Assembly: GCA_013399695.1 (NCBI GenBank)
Contig: VXAU01001104.1
Location: 93,707 to 157,706, forward strand
Source of the DNA: Formicarius rufipectus
Lineage: Eukaryota; Chordata; Aves; Passeriformes; Formicariidae
Direction of reading: 5' to 3'
DNA: 64,000 nucleotides
Shown: positions 1 through 12,808 of the stretch, one piece after another
Layout of the letters: each line of letters opens with the position of its first letter
Numbering within the stretch: position 1 is the first letter of the stretch
Position numbers and translations under genes: made by a program
The notes under the pieces: model-generated
What the model saw: only the letters and a program-made list of their open reading frames with translations
Told to the model about the DNA's origin: nothing
Database searches by the model: none

Positions 1-621
1 TTTTACCAATAAAACACAGTAAAGGATTTTTATAGCCTTGATGTGTTTCTAACACATTTTAAAAACTGCTGCTAATAAAACTTTTCCAAGAGTTAAAAAT
101 GACTGAGCTGTCACAATGTAAACATCTCATGGTCTGGGTTCTTTTTTTTTTTTTTTTATAAAGTTGGGCTTTTATGCAGAAAACTGGGAAACAACATCCC
201 AGGAGATTGTTTCAAGAGAAGCAAACCTGGGAAAGCAGAGGCAGCCTTAATCAGCACCACTCTGGACCTGCAGTGGCTCTGCTTTGCTGCCCTACCCACT
301 TCTGCAGGACAGAAAACGTACCAGATGTCAAATAAATGCTTAATAACGTGCCTGGGGCACCAGATCCCCCTGCAGGGTGGCCCACCTGTACAAAAGTGCC
401 CCTCCTGGGTGCAGGATGTCCCAAAGGATATGAGACAGGGGATTTTCAAGGATCATCTGCAGGGTTGCAAATGCTCCATCCCAACGAGCAGGAAGGCAGG
501 CAAGTGTGCAGAGAGACCTGTCTGGGTGTCATGGGTTTCTGTATCTGAATTTTAGTAGCAGGGGGGGCTTCCAGGATGGTTTCTGTTAGAAGCTGCCAGA
601 AGCTTCTCCTGTCCTGTGGAG

Positions 622-1104
622 NNNNNNNNNNNNNNNNNNNNNNNNNNNNNNNNNNNNNNNNNNNNNNNNNNNNNNNNNNNNNNNNNNNNNNNNNNNNNNN
701 NNNNNNNNNNNNNNNNNNNNNNNNNNNNNNNNNNNNNNNNNNNNNNNNNNNNNNNNNNNNNNNNNNNNNNNNNNNNNNNNNNNNNNNNNNNNNNNNNNNN
801 NNNNNNNNNNNNNNNNNNNNNNNNNNNNNNNNNNNNNNNNNNNNNNNNNNNNNNNNNNNNNNNNNNNNNNNNNNNNNNNNNNNNNNNNNNNNNNNNNNNN
901 NNNNNNNNNNNNNNNNNNNNNNNNNNNNNNNNNNNNNNNNNNNNNNNNNNNNNNNNNNNNNNNNNNNNNNNNNNNNNNNNNNNNNNNNNNNNNNNNNNNN
1001 NNNNNNNNNNNNNNNNNNNNNNNNNNNNNNNNNNNNNNNNNNNNNNNNNNNNNNNNNNNNNNNNNNNNNNNNNNNNNNNNNNNNNNNNNNNNNNNNNNNN
1101 NNNN
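622..1104. other. Assembly gap (483 N)
   Basis: An unbroken run of N. Open frames crossing it are artefacts of translating N. Confidence 0.99.
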
Positions 1105-1699
1105 GTTAGTAATAAATTTCAGTATTTAGCTGCTCTGAGTTTGTTTTGCCATTATCACTCAGCTGTTTTTTTCCTTTTCTCCTTTTCCCTTTCCCTCTGG
1201 GAAAGGCGGGGGGCTGGAGGTTTGGGTGGACACCGGCTGAAAACCACCACACTGGGTGAACCAGGAGCTCCTGACAATATTCCCCTTCTAATCCCAGTGC
1301 ATGTTGTAACTCCTGAGGCTCTGTGTGAACTAAAAAGCTGTTATTTTACCAGGCCACATTTTAACGTGATTATTTTGCGGCCGAATTTGCCACGAGAGGG
1401 CACCGGTTCTGCTCTGTGCACTTTGTGAGCAGGGACTGAAAGGGGACTCAGCAAACCAAAAGAATGAAGAGCTGGAGCTCCAGCTGAACCTCCGGTCTGG
1501 GAGAGCTGGTTTTGACACAGACATCGCCGCGAGGAATTCCTCTAGGAACAAGAGAAAAGCAAAAGCATGTTATTTTCCAAGCCTGCATTCTGAATATCTG
1601 ATTCAAAGTGATGCCACGTGAAAACAAAGCCCTTGGCCCGCATAAAATCTGTCGGTGAGACCTTCCTGCCAAACACCAGCCAGGACACCAAGAGGAAAA

Positions 1700-1940
1700 T
1701 CATGGAATCACAGAATCCAGGAGTGGTTTGGGTTGGAAGGGACCTAAATTTCAGCTCATTCCACCCCCTACCACTGGCAGGGGCACCTTCCACCAGCCCA
1801 GGTTGTTCCAGCCTGGCCTTGGACTCTTCCAGGGATGGAGCAGCCACAGCTTCTCTGCCCTGTGCCAGGGCCTCCCCACCCTCCCAGGGAAGGAATTCTC
1901 CCCTAAATTTCCCCTCTTTCACTTTGAACCCCTTCCTCCT
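1700..1940 (-). mobile_element. CR1 LINE 3' fragment
   Basis: The plus strand reads 'aatcatggaatcacagaat', then 'ggttggaagggacct', then a block ending in 'ccagggaaggaattctcccc'. This is the reverse complement of the 3' part of avian CR1 retrotransposons, which end in tandem ATTCTATG-like octamers. The fragment is 5'-truncated, diverged and has no ORF, so it is a dead copy. Similar fragments lie at 9305-9492 (opposite orientation) and 54647-54870. Confidence 0.85.
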
Positions 1941-4233
1941 TGTCCCATCACTGCAATTCCTGATGGAAACTGTCTCCAAAAGCTGTAGCTGTTGGGAGAT
2001 GTAAATGCCTACAGACTGTGCAGTTGTGTATGAACATATAGATCCCTGCTAAGCTGATTTTGCTCACAAAAGAAAATCCCTTTCTGCTAACAGATCCCTA
2101 TGGTTAAGCTAAAGCTTGTCCTGCCCCATTGGCTGTGGATACAAAAGGATTGTTCTTTTTTGTTGTGGCTCCAAGTGAACAAAATGCTGCTTTCAACGAG
2201 ATGTTTCTCCCGAGTTTCTGTGACAGCTGGATTCGTTCCACACCGTTCCTCTGGGAAAGTCCATTTATTCTGGACACCCCAGCAGGTTTGTGGCAGTGCA
2301 GAGGAGTCTCCCAGTTAGGACACGGCTGTTGTGAAGAACACCAGGTAAGGCAGAAATGGGGGGGGAATTAAAATAATTCCATGTGTACTCGGGGCAGAAG
2401 GTGCCAGAGCTGCCGGAGAGCAGGAGGGTCAAAAGGCTTTGTAGGAGCAGCTTTAGGGTCTGAACTTATTAAACCTTTTTGCACTATTTGAATAGCTGTT
2501 CCTGCTGCTGATTTGTGAAGGTACATGCCAGAAAAACAGAGCAATGAGGAGTTCCAAAGTGCATGTGTGAATTTGAAAAGTAATTGAATATTCCACAATG
2601 GACTGTGCCTCAGACTGTTTTCCTCAGTACAGGGTGTTGTAAAATCATCATGGGATGCTTGTGCTTGAGCAGTTCTTGAGGTACTGAAATTATTTCAGAG
2701 GCTATTGCTAATAAGAAGCATAATAATCAGGCCAAAGAGTGAAAACAATATACTGATATTGATTCAGTCTCCTTAGCTCCAGCTGAGTTTGTAGTCCCCA
2801 ATGTCTGAATCAGATAGTTACAAATGTCTAGAACCATAATAAACTCCCTAAAATGTTTGTAGAATCCTGAGGGAATCAATCATAGATTCTGTGAGCTTCT
2901 GAGTTACCCAAAATACAAATTAGAGCGTCACAAGTGTCAAAACCATAACAAACACCTTAAAATATTACTAAAGCCACACTCTGACTTTGGAAGAGAATCA
3001 CCAGCAGCCTTGTAAAACACCAGCCCTACTGCCCTGGGGTAAAACTCCAGCTACAGAAACCACTGACAGAGCCCCAGAACACCTTTTGTTTTCTCTGCCC
3101 TCTTTTCACATGACTTGGTCAGTGCTGACAAAAACACCAAGGGCAACTCTAAATGTAAATTTACTGACTAGGCTGAAGAGCTACATTTGACTGTCAATGT
3201 CTAAATTCAAAACATGTGTATTTGCAACCCTTTTATTCAAAATAAAAGTACCTCCAGAGCGTTTAGACCTGATTTTTAAACGTTTGTAGTCTGCTCTTTT
3301 CTTTCCCATTGCGATCTCAGTGCTCCCACTCCAAATGCAGAGATGGAGGGATTTTTAATCCGAGACTAAAACCTTTGATCTGAAGTGGTTCCATGTTCCC
3401 AAATCAGCTGTGCAGCTCCAGTGTTAATTAGGAGATATGGAATGTTCATCAATGAACACAGAGGAATGAGAGGTCTCTGAGGTCACACATTCCTCTGCCT
3501 TTTGGGTTTTCATGTTGCTCAGGAACCAATGTGCAAGGAGCACAGGCAGTGCAGAACATGGTTATTTTTAATAAGGTGCTTGTACTTCCTAACTCCATCT
3601 TCAAGGTGCTCGGGAGTGCAAAACACATCCTTTGGGAACTGTATCAGTTTGGGGAAAAAACTGCTGTTCTACCAAGCCCCTGTGAAGCTTTATTTAACAT
3701 GGTTAAAATGTTGCTCCACCAATAGTTCAATGATGCCACAGGTAAGAAGGAAAACTGATGCTGGGACTGGATAAAAGAGGTATCACCAACACAAAAGCTG
3801 CAACTGATTAAAACTGCAATAATTGCAAGTGTTAATTTTAGTTTTCCTTTACAACTTCCCCAGGGTTTGTTGCCATCACATCTTTGGGTGGCAAGATGCT
3901 GCAGCATCATCATCACTTGTCTTGCCAGTTCACAGTTTTAGTTACTGGTGGGGGAATTTGGAACCCAGAACAAAACACAACAAAGAGACTTTTAGAAAAA
4001 AGCAATTATGGAAAACAGGCAGCTTCCAGTCGTTGTCATGAGGCCCTTCATGCTTCCCTTCGTGCCAGAAGCTGAGCTGCACCTTCCACTCCCCCCGAGT
4101 GCTGCTCTCCCTTCGCTGCCAAAGGGGCCGGTGGAGCAGCTTTGCCCTTTGGTGCCCTCGGGTCCCCCTGCAGCAGCAGCAGCAGCTCCTCAGGGTGCTC
4201 TGTGTTCCCAGGTGGCACCTGCAGAGGACGCTG

Positions 4234-7200
4234 ATGGCCATCCCGAGGGGCTGGGCTGTGGTCCTGCTGCTGGTGGGGCTCAGCGTGGCCGAGGAGTTCC
4301 CGTGGACCAAGAACAACCCCGGCTCCTTCTACTACGGCACCTTCCCAGCAGGTACGGTGGGGCTGCATTCCTGGGGGGGGTTATGGTGCTCCAGGTCCTT
4401 GCACAAGTATCCCAAAGGTTTTTCTCCTGCTCCCCGGGAAAGGGCAGGGACAAAAACGCAGCTCCTTGGCGAGGGCAGTCACATCCTTTGGGAACTAGCC
4501 CTGGGAATACTGGGATCCACACAACGCTGCACTCCAATAGGCACTTAAACCAGTAAATGCTAATAGGTTGGTATTCCACAGCCAGATCTCCCTTTCCAGG
4601 CTCTGATTAAGATGCACAATAAATAAATCACACCTAAGAACTCTCCGCCCTCTTAATAAAAAATCTGTAACTAATGAAATATCATAAAGGAAAAGTGCCT
4701 TTTGTTATGTAGCTGACTTAAGAAATGAGTGCAGTAACTGTGCTGGGTTTGCTTCGAGCTGTTCAGTATTATCCAACCCCCTCTTCAGTACTGATTTATG
4801 AACCTCATCCTTTCTTTAGCACATGTTTATACACAAACCAAAATCAAACCCAGAAAGATACCTGGCTGGCTTTCATGCTCAGGTTTTTGAGTCATTATGA
4901 AATGGATTATATGAAATGGATCATAATGAAATGGATTAATCATGGTATTTTGTATAACAATAGGAAAATAATCCAGAACATTTCTATGTATTGTACAGAA
5001 CCGCAAAACTTGGAGTCGTTAAACCCACTACAAAAACCAGCAGGGAGGAATGATGTAAAAATCCCTTTTTTTATATATGTCAGTCCCTTTGTGCCCTGGA
5101 AAAGGAGCCCCAGAAGCAGTTTGGCAGGAGGAGGGTGGCTGAGCTCCTGCTGTTCCTCCAGGTTTCCTCTGGGGTGTGGGCAGCTCCGCGTACCAGACGG
5201 AGGGTGCTTGGGACCAGGATGGGAAGGGCCCGAGCATCTGGGATGCCTTCACTCACCGCCCGGGGCACATCGCGGGGAACCACACCGGAGACTCGGCCTG
5301 TGACGGCTACTACAGGGTGAAGGTACCTCCTCCTTTGGCTCTGCACACACCCCGAGCCACTCCATCAGCCCCGGATCCCCCTCTGGAATAACAGCTTTGG
5401 GCCCTGTTCACTGAGGAAGCTCAATTTGAATGACTTCAGTGAAACCTCCTTTCCCGATAATCTCACTGAATGAGTCATAGCACAGCATTTCCCAAATATT
5501 GCCCTCACTTTGCAGGGTTTTTGTGTCGTTCTAAATGTTGTAGTAAGTCCACACGCTTAGTTGGAACAACAATGAACACATCTGAGCTTTGAATAGAATT
5601 TTTTTCAGGATGTTTGATGTTTTCTCTGTATTTCTAAGAGGCTTGAAAATTCATTCTGTTTCCCAGCTTTTGAATGGATAACAAATGAACAATCAATGAA
5701 GCTTTATGCACAATATGTTTCCAAGATTAAAACTATCAAAAAACAAATTACTGTCCTGGAGGAAAGACAGATCCACAGCAAGATGAATCCAAATTACTGG
5801 GATAAGCCAGGATTTCTAAGAACAAGATGTATTCATATGCAATTTGGGTTTTTTCTAACTCTAGTGTAAGGCAGTAAAAAAACCCCCTGTGCAATCCTGT
5901 TTTCAGCCTAAGCTGAACTGTTTCAGGTCAAGATTTACAGGCTCCTGTCATTTTCTAAACATGCACATTACAAATTCTGACATAAATACAATTGTGGTGC
6001 AGAACACCTCAATTCACTTTTCAGCCCTGATGGTGAAAACACTCAGAGTTACACAAAACACGACAGGACTTCTTTGGAATGTCAAAACCAAACCTGCTAA
6101 GAGGGATACAAGTAGAACAAACCAGCTCAAAGGGCAGCAAATAACTGCTGGGATCCTGTTCTGTGCAACCTCCCACACTCAGTAGGGGTTAGGAGAGGTG
6201 AGAAGCTGCAGTGACTCTGCTCAGGCTTGAGATGTGCTGGGTCTCCTTTCCCCAGGATGACATTCAGCTGCTGAAGGAGCTCAGAGTGAACCACTACCTG
6301 TTGTCCATCTCGTGGCCTCGGATTATGCCCACGGGCATCAAGGGTAAGCACAACAAGTTCACCCTGTTCTCACCCGCATTTTTATCAGTAACTGTCCTCC
6401 TCAATAACCCACAGTTGGATAACATTAATGTTCACTGGATTTCAGTTCCTTTGTGTGCAGAACAGAGCTCACCCATTACAGTATTCCCATTGCTTAACAT
6501 AAAAATCCTTAGTTAAAATTCTTAGATTTCTATTTCTCCAGTTCTTTGAGAAGCAATCTAGGGAATTCCTTGTCTGTGCTTCTCATCAGCTGAGCAACTG
6601 AATGAGAAGGGAATACAGTTCTACAATGACACAATTAACAGCCTTCTGGAAAGCAACATTACCCCTATCGTGAGCCTCTATCACTGGGATCTTCCACAGG
6701 TAAGCCAAGATTTAAATCAGAGAAATTTCTAATACAAAGGCTTCTGATAGGAAATGTATTTCTAAGTTCAAGGACTAAAAGTACTTTAGAAAATTAATGA
6801 TATCTGTGTGATTTAAGTACTGGTAACTATTTCCTCTTTGCTTGCATTTGGTATGCACTGAGTTTTGAAAAATCTCCCTCTGAGCTACTTGTTAACAAGG
6901 TCTGAACTTTAAGTACAATTATTGATTCTTGAAATTCCTATTTCCAAAGGTTCTCCAAGAAAAGTATGGAGGCTGGCAGAACATAAGCATGATAAATTAC
7001 TTCAATGATTATGCAAATCTGTGCTTTGAGAAGTTTGGCGACCGTGTGAAACACTGGATTACTTTCAGTAATCCTTGGGTAAGTTGTCAGTGCTTCCCTT
7101 CCAAACATTCCCAATGCACAGTTCTGTTCCCAGAATTCCAGGGAAGTGACAGCGGAGGAAATAGGTTAAAAACTGGAGAGGGAAAGGGAGAGACCTACGC

Positions 7201-10200
7201 CATAGATCTCTGTGGCCAAGAATCTCAGTGGGCAGAGTTTTAAGATAGGAAATTCCAGTGAAGTTTTAAAAAATCCTCAGCTGGAGAAGAGGGAGGGCCA
7301 GGAATGAGAGAGATCCTTCCTGCATCTCCTCGGGTCACTCCACTGACACCAGACACAGACACCCTGCTCCCAACACACAGCAGGGGAGCAGAGGGGAGGG
7401 GAGGGGAGGGAAAGGGGGCTGGGGAGGGGCAGCCCACACTGGGGAGCATAGGATCCCAATCCACAGGATCCTGACCCCCATGATCCCACTCTCACTATCC
7501 CTATCCTCATGATCCCCATCCCCCTCTCCATCCCCATGATCCTCACCCCATCATCCCATCCCCATGATCCCAATCCCTGATCCCCATCCCCCTGATCCCA
7601 ATCCCATATTCCTGATCCCATGATCCCATCCCCATGATCCCCACGCCATGGTCCCAATCCCCATGATCTCACCCCCACGATCCCAATCCCTGATCCCCAC
7701 TCCATGATCCCAACTCCATGATCCCCACCCCATCATCCCATCCCCACGATCTCCACCCCACGATCTCCCCGCCCTGCTCCCAGCCCCGCTCAGGGCTCAC
7801 TGTGTCCGCAGGCTGTGGCTGAGAGCGGCTACGAGACAGGAGAGCACGCGCCGGGACTGCGGCTTGGGGGGTGCGGAGCATACAGGGCTGCTCACCACAT
7901 CATCAAGGTAACCTGGGACCTGCTTGAGCACAGGGACAGTGCTCAGAGCACACAGGGCTTCTCACCACACCATCAAGGTAATGCTGCACCCTACTTGAGC
8001 ACAGGGACAGTGCTCAGAGCACACAGGGCTGCTCACCACATCATCAATGTAACCTGGGACCTGCTTCAGCTGCGTGCACAGGGACAGTGCTCAGGTCATT
8101 GTGCTTTTTAACTTGCAATAGTTTCTAACTGAAATACTGCAACACTGCAATTTCCAGATGGCACCTTGAAATTATCACCTGCCTTTAAAACCACCAGTGG
8201 AACCTGAAAATGTAAGGGCTGGATGTGACACTGTTGCAACAGCTCACATTTTCCTGATCATTTAAGTGTCTCTTACAGTATGTTACAATCCAGTTTAAAA
8301 AGCAAATAGCCACCTTACTCCAGAAACAAGCAGTAACATCCTGACCTGTGGAAATGGAGTTTGGAAAGTAACTTCAGGAAGGCTACTGCTTGTTAAAATC
8401 TGCCTGAATAAATGAGGCCAAGACATCCCAAGGCTGGAGCCACTGGCCACTGCAGTGAATGCTGTGTTACCTCCACAGGCGTCTCCTGCAGTTCAGGGAA
8501 GGAATCTTGCATAAACACTTTTTGACTTCCTATATGAAAGTCTCTGTAATACACCCCAAAGGAATTCTGTGATAGTTCCAGACAGATCTTAGTGCAAAAA
8601 CTGCCCTGGCTGTTCCCCAGCTTTCCATACTGGCCGTGGTGAGAGATGGAGACGTTGATGGGATTTGTTGTGCTTTCACTTGCAGAGCCATGCGAAGGTT
8701 TGGCACTCCTACAACACCACGTGGCGCAGGGAGCAGCAAGGTAAGCAGGACTCACCCCGTGGCTATCCTTCTCTTTTGGGAGAGGGTTTGAGGGTGATCC
8801 CAAAGTGCAGGACTGTCCCTGTGTGTTTTCAGGGATGGTGGGAATCTCCCTGACAAGTGGCTGGGGTGAGCCTGTGGACCCACACAGCCAGACAGACAGA
8901 GACGCTGCTGAGAGGTACATCCAGTTCCACCTGGGCTGGTTTGCAAATCCCATCTACAGAGGAGACTACCCAGAGGTCATGAAGAGTTATGTAGGTAAGT
9001 CCCAGCAACCAACCAAAGAGGAATCAATGCCACGCTCTGAGCACATTACAAGGGAACAGCTCCTGGCCAGTGTCATGGATGAGGACACAGGTGAGACACA
9101 GGGAAGCAACCCCTGGACCCCCAGGCTGGCCATGGCTCCTGAGCAGTCTGGGCACACACCAGAACACCTGAAATCACTGCTTTCTCCATGTATGGCACCC
9201 AACTCACTTCTCCAAAGCAAAAGGTTGAAAGACTCTTTCATCTTAAAGAGGCAAACACACTCAAGTGACCTCTACACTTAGACTGAGCTCAGGAGAACTG
9301 CATTTAGCCCTGGCACAGGGTGCTCAGAGGAGCTGTGGCTGCCCCTTCCCTGGAAGTGTCCAAGGCCAGGTTAGATGGGGCTTGGAGCAACATGGGCTGG
9401 TGGAAGGTGTCCCTGCCCATGGCAGGGGATGGAAGAAGATGATCTTTAAGGTCCTTTCTCACCCAAACCACTCCCAAATTTTATGATTCCGTAATTTATT
9501 GTTGGTGAGGTGAAGAAAACAAAATGTCTGAGCTCCTGAGAAGTGTGTTTCCTATAATTATTTTGATAGGTAGGAAGAGTGCCCAGCAGGGCCTGGGGAC
9601 ATCAAGATTGCCAACTTTCTCAGTGCAAGAGAAAACCTATATTAAAGGCACCTCGGATTTCCTGGGAATAGGTCATTTTACTACTCGTTATGTTCTGCAG
9701 AAGAACTTTCCCTTTCTCCAAGTGTCTGGGTACCACACGGACCGGGACCTGGCTGAACTGGTGGACCCAAACTGGCCAGCTCCAGGGCCTAAGTGGCTTT
9801 ACTCTGTGCCCTGGGGATTCAGAAGATTGCTCAACTTCATCAAGGTGGGTAGGGGAGATCTTTAATTAAAGAGAGCCAACAAAATGCCTGGTTACACACA
9901 GGAGCTGCACTTACTCTCCTAGATTTTCAACAGTTCCACCCTATCTATTTGCCTTGTATTAGTGGGGACTTTCTTTGCCAAAACTCCCTTTCATTTTAGT
10001 TCAGAAAACTACAGAATTCAGACATTTTAAAATAAAACCCGTACTTACATTCATAGCTACACATTTTTCTTCCTCAAGGTAACTAAGTGAATCTAGAAAA
10101 TTGCTTTTAGGGCACTTTGCTGATCTCATGTTCTGTCAACATCAACTCATTTTATGTGGAGCAGCCTAAAGGAATCTTTGCTTGCAGACCCAGTATGGGA

Positions 10201-12808
10201 ACCCCCTCATCTACGTGACAGAGAATGGAGTGTCTGAGCCAGGCCAGTGCACCCAGCTGTGTGACGAGGGCAGGATCCAGTACCTGAAGGGATACATCAA
10301 TGAGATACTCAAAGGTAACCTGCAAACAGCTTGTCAGTGTTGGGCTCTGTGAGTGCCTTCCCCTTCTGATTATTTCTACTTGTCTTTTACATCATGAAGA
10401 AATAAATATTAATAGGCCAAAGCAGACAGCAAAGTAGACCAATAAATTGTCACTGAAGTGACAACCTAAGCAAACATATTGATGCTAATAAATACAATCA
10501 CCTACATGACATTTAATATTACAACTGATCAACACTTCCACTTTCAGAAAGGAGAAACTGCACTTAATTATTACGCTCATAGAGCTCTAGTACCTGTAAG
10601 CTACAGACAATATTTTTCAAGACTCTAAATGACTTTGTCCTTTGCTATTTCTCTGTCCTCCTCCTTCCCATCTCTTTCTGGTACAAACCACAACACCCAC
10701 AGAACCATTTTTTAAGGACAGCGCACACAGGCAACAAGATTGGCAGAATTATCTCGTTTCTGTTTGCAGCTCTGAATGATGGAGTTAATGTCAAAGGTTA
10801 CACTGCCTGGTCACTGCTGGATAAATTTGAATGGAACAAAGGTTTCTCTGAAAAATTCGGGCTTTACCACATCGACTTCACAAACAAGAACAAACCACGG
10901 TATCCAAAAGCATCTGTTGCCTATTACAAAAAGATTATCAGTGCCAATGGATTCCCAAACCCAAGAGAGGTGAGGTTTACTGCAAAGTTTGCTCTTTTTT
11001 TCTTTGATCTATGGGCAAATATCACATTGAATTTCAAAAAGTTTGTATGAATACAGTACTTGAAGTGACACTTTGATCCTGTAAACTAGGGATGTATTTA
11101 ACAGACAGGTCTCCAGACAGTGGAAGTGGGAACAGCCTCAATTACTGTCTCCAAAACATTCCACAAACTCTAATTGGACTGACTGAGGCAAGCAAAGTTC
11201 TCCATCAGAAGTTAGCAGAGCTCTGCCAGATTACCAGGCAGAAAAATAGACATATATTCCATATTATTTTCCTGTAGGGTAGTACATAATATATGACTAA
11301 ATAATTCTATTAAACAACTAATTGGAGGAATATATTGCAATAAACCCCACAAGGAAACCTGGAGAAAATCATTGAGATTGAGAGAATGAAGCAGTTTGAA
11401 GTCTCTTGCAGTAGACAGGTGGTCAGGGACAGAGCAGAGGCAGAGTCCTGGTGTCTCACACAAGTGCTGTCAACATTCCCAGGTGGAAAACTGGCACAGG
11501 AAGGCCATGGACTCCTGCTCTACCACACACCAACACCTTGCTGCAGGTAATTCTGTGCCTTCTAGTTTGGTTTTCTGTTTGAGTCACATTCTAAATCTCC
11601 CTGTGAACAGTCCTATTAGCAGGTCCTAAAAGGTGTTTTCTCCCTGAAAGCACAAGGCTCTAAAGCAAAATGTGTTTATTTACTCACTCTCTCCAACTAA
11701 AAGCACTGCAGGTGAACGGGTTGAGCTTTGGATGTTAATGGAATTCACAAACTGGAAAAGATACTACTTGAAACTGAGGTCAGGGATGAGAGTGTTCTCC
11801 TGAAAATAAAAGGGCTAAATGCTTTCTCCAACACAAACCCAGACAGATCAAGACAACCATGCAGAGAGAAAATGTCACATTTGACTTCTACAGAAAGTGG
11901 AACTATAAAAGAAAGGACTAAGGGAGGTTAAGCCAAGTTTTACTCCTGGTAAGAATCAGAGCAGCTGCTCAAGAACACAGGAGGCTCTGCCAGTGCCAGG
12001 CCATTCCAGCATTCCCAACCCCTTCCTGCCGTGATCCAGGCCCTTCCTTAATTCCTGAGTGAGAACACTGAGCCACAGTGGATTTCTGCAGCTTTTAAAA
12101 ATGATCAAATAAGTATTGGGGAGTCTCATGAGGAGGATTAGCTCAAGGACACATGGTAGGGAATATCAGTGATCCCAAGTTTGTCCTGCTTAGCCTCAAC
12201 TCCCAAGTGACATGTGCTGTATGAGTTAACTGGGTTTGCTCAACAATTCAAGCATTACCTGGGGAATGATGTTCAAAATAAAACCTATTTAATTTTTCTC
12301 AGAACAATCTTAAAAAGGCCCAAATGCTTCCCAAGGATTTCTTTGACCATTTTCTTTTCTACCCTTGGGGTGGGAGCAATAAAGTCAAAGGCACAGTAAA
12401 ATTCTGCTGATACACTGAAGATAATTCAGAGCAAGCAGCATTGTTACAGCACTGTGAACAATGAATGTCTTCAGAAAATTACCTTGGAAAGGAAAAAAGA
12501 GGGAAAACTGTCATGGATTTGCTCCAGCTTTTGCAGACTCAGAAGATTTTGTTTGTTTGCTTTGCTGTTTATGCCAATGTCAACATATTTGTGTTCAGAA
12601 ATCGTTAATCTGTGTTAACTCTCAGCTACCAATCAGTGAGTGCCCTCCAGAGGACTCAACTTCTTACATATTCCTCATCTCTCAAATTTTAGATTCCCTG
12701 ATCACTCACATGGAAATGGTGACAGAGATTGTTCTTCCTACAGTTTTCACACTCTGCATCCTCATCTGTATTGTCCTACTAATATTCTACCTTCGGAATC
12801 ACCCCTAA
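4234..12808 (+). CDS. LCTL: Lactase-like protein (Klotho-family GH1), 13 coding exons, 566 aa
   Basis: Coding exons: 4234-4351, 5162-5322, 6256-6343, 6590-6699, 6950-7078, 7812-7907, 8686-8740, 8833-8994, 9570-9844, 10188-10314, 10770-10969, 11483-11546, 12693-12808. All junctions are GT-AG and the frame closes at TAA. The protein is a type I membrane protein of glycoside hydrolase family 1 (gamma-Klotho/KLPH). It has a signal peptide (MAIPRGWAVVLLLVGLSVAE), a GH1 barrel (about 30-510; motifs GVGSSAYQTEGAW, LYHWDLPQ, GYETGEHAPG, FLGIGHFTTRY, WSLLDKFEW) and a C-terminal membrane span at about 541-560. At the usual acid/base position the motif is TFSNP (197-201), so the glutamate is missing. 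The nucleophile motif TENG is present (Glu410). It is therefore probably not a normal hydrolase, as is known for this family; in mammals it is an ER and lens protein. Human LCTL is 567 aa. An upstream in-frame ATG at 4099 exists, but the start at 4234 gives the signal peptide directly. Confidence 0.95.
7451..7775. repeat. Minisatellite in LCTL intron 5
   Basis: An irregular tandem array of units such as 'ccccatgatcccaatcc' with variants. It ends about 35 bp before exon 6. The open frames across it are low-complexity W/G/M/I repeats and not genes. Confidence 0.9.
7876..8095 (+). repeat. Threefold ~70-bp tandem duplication including LCTL exon 6 end and its splice donor
   Basis: Copies begin at 7876, 7946 and 8017. 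Each contains 'cacatcatcaaggtaac' or a close variant, followed by 'cacagggacagtgctcag'. The first copy holds the last 32 nt of exon 6 and its GT donor (7908). The second copy has a GT at 7978 and the third has a GT at 8049 in the context AAT|GTAACC. The copies differ at only a few positions over most of their length; the third has a short insertion. Confidence 0.92.
9305..9492 (+). mobile_element. CR1 LINE 3' fragment in LCTL intron 8
   Basis: Reads 'ggctggtggaaggtgtccct', then 'ggcaggggatggaagaagat', then a 'gatctttaaggtccttt' block, and ends in 'ttttatgattccg'. This is the plus-sense 3' end of a CR1 element. It is truncated and non-coding, and sits about 80 bp before exon 9. Confidence 0.85.

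Larger units (their letters stand above)
1..4233. other. Intergenic region upstream of LCTL
   Basis: I recognise no gene in this stretch. It holds a T-run at 142-157, an assembly gap at 622-1104, a CR1 fragment at about 1700-1940 and a weak, diverged direct repeat at about 2814-2870 and 2927-2975 (both carry a 'cataa-aaac-c--taaaat' pattern). A short (CAG)5 run lies at 4171-4186 just ahead of the LCTL start and may be in its 5' UTR. In mammals the next gene on this side of LCTL is SMAD6, but no SMAD6 exon is visible here. Confidence 0.6.

Noticed and set aside
576..1428. Open frames of 177 and 270 codons at the left end
   Set aside because: Most of their length is N from the assembly gap.
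2129..2371. 80-codon plus-strand frame upstream of LCTL
   Set aside because: No similarity to SMAD6 or other expected neighbours and no splice context.
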